Shown: one piece after another, positions 61,771 through 64,000 of the stretch | Numbering within the stretch: position 1 is the stretch's first letter | Layout: each line of letters starts with the position of its first letter | DNA from: Woeseiaceae bacterium | Lineage (GTDB): Bacteria; Pseudomonadota; Gammaproteobacteria; Steroidobacterales; Woeseiaceae | Reading direction: 5' to 3' | NCBI GenBank assembly: GCA_030065915.1 | Contig: JASJCQ010000020.1 | Span: 97,274 to 161,273 of the forward strand | Length of the DNA stretch: 64,000 nt | Made by a program: the position numbers and the translations under genes | Notes under the pieces: generated by a model | Told to the model about the DNA's origin: nothing | The model's database searches: none | The model's input: only the letters and a program-made list of their open reading frames with translations

Positions 61771-63714
61771 ATGTCTATGAGCGAGAATCCGATACTGTGG
61801 CAACCGGGCCTTGAGCGGCGCCGGCGATCGTACATGTACCGATTCATGACGCAGCAGGGGTTCAAGCAGTATGCGGATCTTCATAGCTGGTCCGTACGGC
61901 ACCCGGGTGCTTTCTGGGAGGCGTTCGCGTATTTCGCCGATGTCCGATTCTCGAAGCGCGCCGATGCCATTGCCGAAGGCCTCGACGACATGCGTCATGC
62001 GAAGTACTTCCCTGGCGCTACATTGAACTACGCTGAACATCTGCTGGCCGACGCCGACGATCGCCCCGCCATAATTGCGATCGATGAGACCGGCAGGCGG
62101 CGAGAGATCAGCCGTGTCGACCTGAAGCGACACGTCGAGGCTTTTGCGACAGGTCTGCGCCGTGGCGGGGTCGCGCGCGGGGACCGCGTCGCCGGTTTCC
62201 TGCCGAACTGTCCGGAGGCGATCGTTGCTATGCTTGCGACGACGAGCATCGGGGCAGTCTGGTCTTCGTGCTCGCCGGACTTTGGCGCCAATGGTGTCGT
62301 CGATCGATTCGGCCAGATCGAGCCACGCTTGTTCGTAACCGTTGACGGTTACTACTACGGCGGCAAGACGCTGGACAGCCTGCCGGTTGTCGCCGAGATC
62401 GTCGCGCGTATCCCGTCTATCGAATCCACCGTTGTCGTGCCGTTCCTGGCCGACGGACCGATCTCGGATATGCCGCCGGATGCTGTGTCTCTCGGGGATT
62501 TTATGCAGGCTCCGGAACCGTTGGAATTCGAGCAGGTTCCATTCGACCATCCGCTGTTCGTCATGTTTTCGTCTGGGACGACCGGCGTGCCGAAGTGCAT
62601 CGTCCATGGACACGGCGGGACGCTGATTCAACACCTCAAGGAACATCAGCTGCATACGGATCTGTATGACGACGACACCTTGTTTTACTTCACGACCTGC
62701 GGATGGATGATGTGGAACTGGCTCGTCAGCGCGCTGGCGAGCGGCGCGCGCCTGCTGCTCTACGACGGCTCACCGTTCGCCGATGACGGCCACGTTCTTT
62801 GGAAGGCGGCCGAGACGGAGCAGGTCAGCGTCTTCGGTACCAGCGCAAAATACCTCTCGGCACTTGAGAAGGCCGGCATTCGCCCTCGCAAGCACTACGA
62901 CATGCCAGAGCTGCGCGCCGTGCTGTCGACCGGGTCTCCGCTGTCGCCGGACAGTTTCGACTTCGTCTACGACGCGATATCGCCGGACGTCCAGCTGTCT
63001 TCCATCGCGGGCGGTACGGACATCCTGAGCTGCTTTGTCCTCGGCAACCCGCTGCTGCCGGTAAGACGCGGCGAAATCCAATGCGCGGGGCTAGGCATGG
63101 ACGTGCAGATCGTTGACGACGAGGGCCGGCGCATCTACGGGCAGCAGGGAGAACTCGTCTGCTGCACGCCGTTCCCGTCGCAGCCTGTCGGTTTCTGGGG
63201 TGACGCCGACGGCAGCCGCTACACGTCGGCCTACTTTGAGCGTTTCCCCGGCATGTGGGCGCACGGGGACTTCGCTGAGGAGACCGCCAACGGTGGATTC
63301 ATCATCACCGGCCGTTCGGATGCCGTCCTCAATCCGGGTGGCGTCCGAATCGGCACGGCCGAAATTTACCGCCAGGTCGACAGCCTCGACGAAATACTCG
63401 AAAGCATCGTGGTCGGCCAGGACTGGGCGGACGACGTTCGCGTCATCCTCTTTGTCGTAACGCGTGACGGCGTGGTGCTCGACGATGAACTCAGGCAGAA
63501 AATCAAGACGACGATCCGCAGCAATACGACACCGCGCCACGTTCCTGCGAAGATCATCGCCGTGCCGGAGATTCCGCGTACGAAGAGTGGCAAGATCGTA
63601 GAGCTGGCCGTGCGTGACGTCATTCACGGCCGGCCGGTGAAGAACACCGAGGCGCTGGCAAACGCCGACGCGCTGGGTCATTTCAAGGATCTCGACGAGC
63701 TGCAGGACGCCTGA
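61771..63714 (+). CDS. aacS: Acetoacetate-CoA ligase
   Basis: 647 aa from the ATG at 61771 with AGGATAGG upstream; the open frame extends further back but overlaps the divergent gene. ANL-superfamily motifs are clear: FSSGTTGVPKCIVH, TTCGWMMWNWLVSAL, GGTDILSCF, the ATP-binding HGDFAEET, and the acylation lysine in PRTKSGKIVE. WNWLVS and SIGAVWSSCSPDFG are typical of acetoacetyl-CoA synthetases. It activates acetoacetate, a product of HMG-CoA lyase. Confidence 0.92.
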   Translation: MSMSENPILWQPGLERRRRSYMYRFMTQQGFKQYADLHSWSVRHPGAFWEAFAYFADVRFSKRADAIAEGLDDMRHAKYFPGATLNYAEHLLADADDRPAIIAIDETGRRREISRVDLKRHVEAFATGLRRGGVARGDRVAGFLPNCPEAIVAMLATTSIGAVWSSCSPDFGANGVVDRFGQIEPRLFVTVDGYYYGGKTLDSLPVVAEIVARIPSIESTVVVPFLADGPISDMPPDAVSLGDFMQAPEPLEFEQVPFDHPLFVMFSSGTTGVPKCIVHGHGGTLIQHLKEHQLHTDLYDDDTLFYFTTCGWMMWNWLVSALASGARLLLYDGSPFADDGHVLWKAAETEQVSVFGTSAKYLSALEKAGIRPRKHYDMPELRAVLSTGSPLSPDSFDFVYDAISPDVQLSSIAGGTDILSCFVLGNPLLPVRRGEIQCAGLGMDVQIVDDEGRRIYGQQGELVCCTPFPSQPVGFWGDADGSRYTSAYFERFPGMWAHGDFAEETANGGFIITGRSDAVLNPGGVRIGTAEIYRQVDSLDEILESIVVGQDWADDVRVILFVVTRDGVVLDDELRQKIKTTIRSNTTPRHVPAKIIAVPEIPRTKSGKIVELAVRDVIHGRPVKNTEALANADALGHFKDLDELQDA

Positions 63715-64000
63715 TGAGCCGGCAACAATCGACAATCGGCGACGTCGTTTACGAGGGTGCCATCCTGGACGAGTGGATCGACGTCAACGATCACATGAAC
63801 GTCGCTTACTACGTCCTCGCCTTTGACCTGGCAATTGACGGGCTCTGGCATCAGCTTGGAATAACGCAGGACTATATCCGCGATCGCAGGCTGTCAACGT
63901 TTGCCGTCGAGTCTCACATTGAGTACCTGCGCGAGCTGCGCGCGGCAGAGCCGATAGTCATCACGACGCAGCTACTCGCATACGATCAGAAGCGGATACA
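63714..64000 (+). CDS. Hotdog-fold thioesterase, N-terminal part (runs off right edge)
   Basis: The ATG overlaps the aacS stop by one base (TGATG), so translation is coupled. The visible 95 residues contain DEWIDVNDHMNVAYYVLAF, a signature of 4-hydroxybenzoyl-CoA/betainyl-CoA-type thioesterases in which the aspartate is catalytic, followed by the FAVESHIEYLRELRAAEP strand. It should hydrolyse an acyl-CoA and may form a pair with the ligase. Confidence 0.85.
   Translation, partial: MSRQQSTIGDVVYEGAILDEWIDVNDHMNVAYYVLAFDLAIDGLWHQLGITQDYIRDRRLSTFAVESHIEYLRELRAAEPIVITTQLLAYDQKRI

Overview
The window is about 60% GC, densely coded and free of introns. Its inventory points to an aerobic, proteolytic, heterotrophic gammaproteobacterium: a TonB-dependent receptor, an Omp85-type outer-membrane protein, several secreted or lipoprotein peptidases, Lrp and GntR regulators, heme A synthase, a branched-chain keto acid dehydrogenase and a sodium-pumping oxaloacetate decarboxylase. 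A marine lineage related to Woeseiaceae is my best guess. That placement is an inference from gene content; no rRNA or other phylogenetic marker was compared.

Layout. 0-6.4 kb: secreted or lipoprotein genes of unknown role, an M14-type peptidase and a membrane GGEEF diguanylate cyclase. 6.4-8.5 kb: a pseudouridine catabolic pair (psuG plus a helix-turn-helix/PfkB kinase) with a 33-bp palindrome at the kinase start codon. 8.7-9.5 kb: a NYN/OST-HTH RNA-related protein. 9.5-10.3 kb: no credible gene, but a promoter-like site, consecutive hairpins and an intrinsic terminator that together suggest an unrecognised structured RNA of about 335 nt. 10.3-17.8 kb: a periplasmic solute-binding protein; the leucine dehydrogenase-BCKDH E1alpha-E1beta-E2 operon with a divergent Lrp-type regulator; a rhomboid protease. 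18.7-29.4 kb: a catabolic island on one strand (CaiB-type CoA transferase, HyuA/HyuB hydantoinase-oxoprolinase pair, GntR/UTRA regulator, TonB receptor, cysteine amidohydrolase, HMG-CoA-lyase-like enzyme, VOC protein) that looks built to import and degrade one unknown compound, plausibly a cyclic amide or carbamoyl compound.

29.4-42.5 kb is an accessory-looking zone. It holds small secreted, membrane or lipoprotein genes, most of them preceded by copies of a 60-85 bp repeat with a fixed GGTAGACT core followed by a CTGACCCA-like box. Two probable gene remnants and some housekeeping genes (trmH, rsgA) lie among them. 42.6-51.6 kb: an Omp85-family outer-membrane protein, an S9 peptidase, oadGAB and a DUF5666 lipoprotein closed by a strong terminator. 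51.8-64 kb: M20 peptidase, MBL hydrolase, branched-chain aminotransferase, heme A synthase, an FMN hydroxyacid oxidase, a cold-shock protein, a TauE/SafE permease, a second leucine dehydrogenase, a peroxiredoxin-like protein, acetoacetate-CoA ligase and a truncated thioesterase.

Several dispersed genes fit branched-chain amino acid metabolism: two leucine dehydrogenases, the BCKDH operon, a branched-chain aminotransferase, an HMG-CoA-lyase-like protein and acetoacetate-CoA ligase could take leucine to acetoacetyl-CoA. The least explained parts are the 9.8-10.1 kb RNA candidate, the promoter-bearing repeat family and the 18.7-29.4 kb catabolic island.
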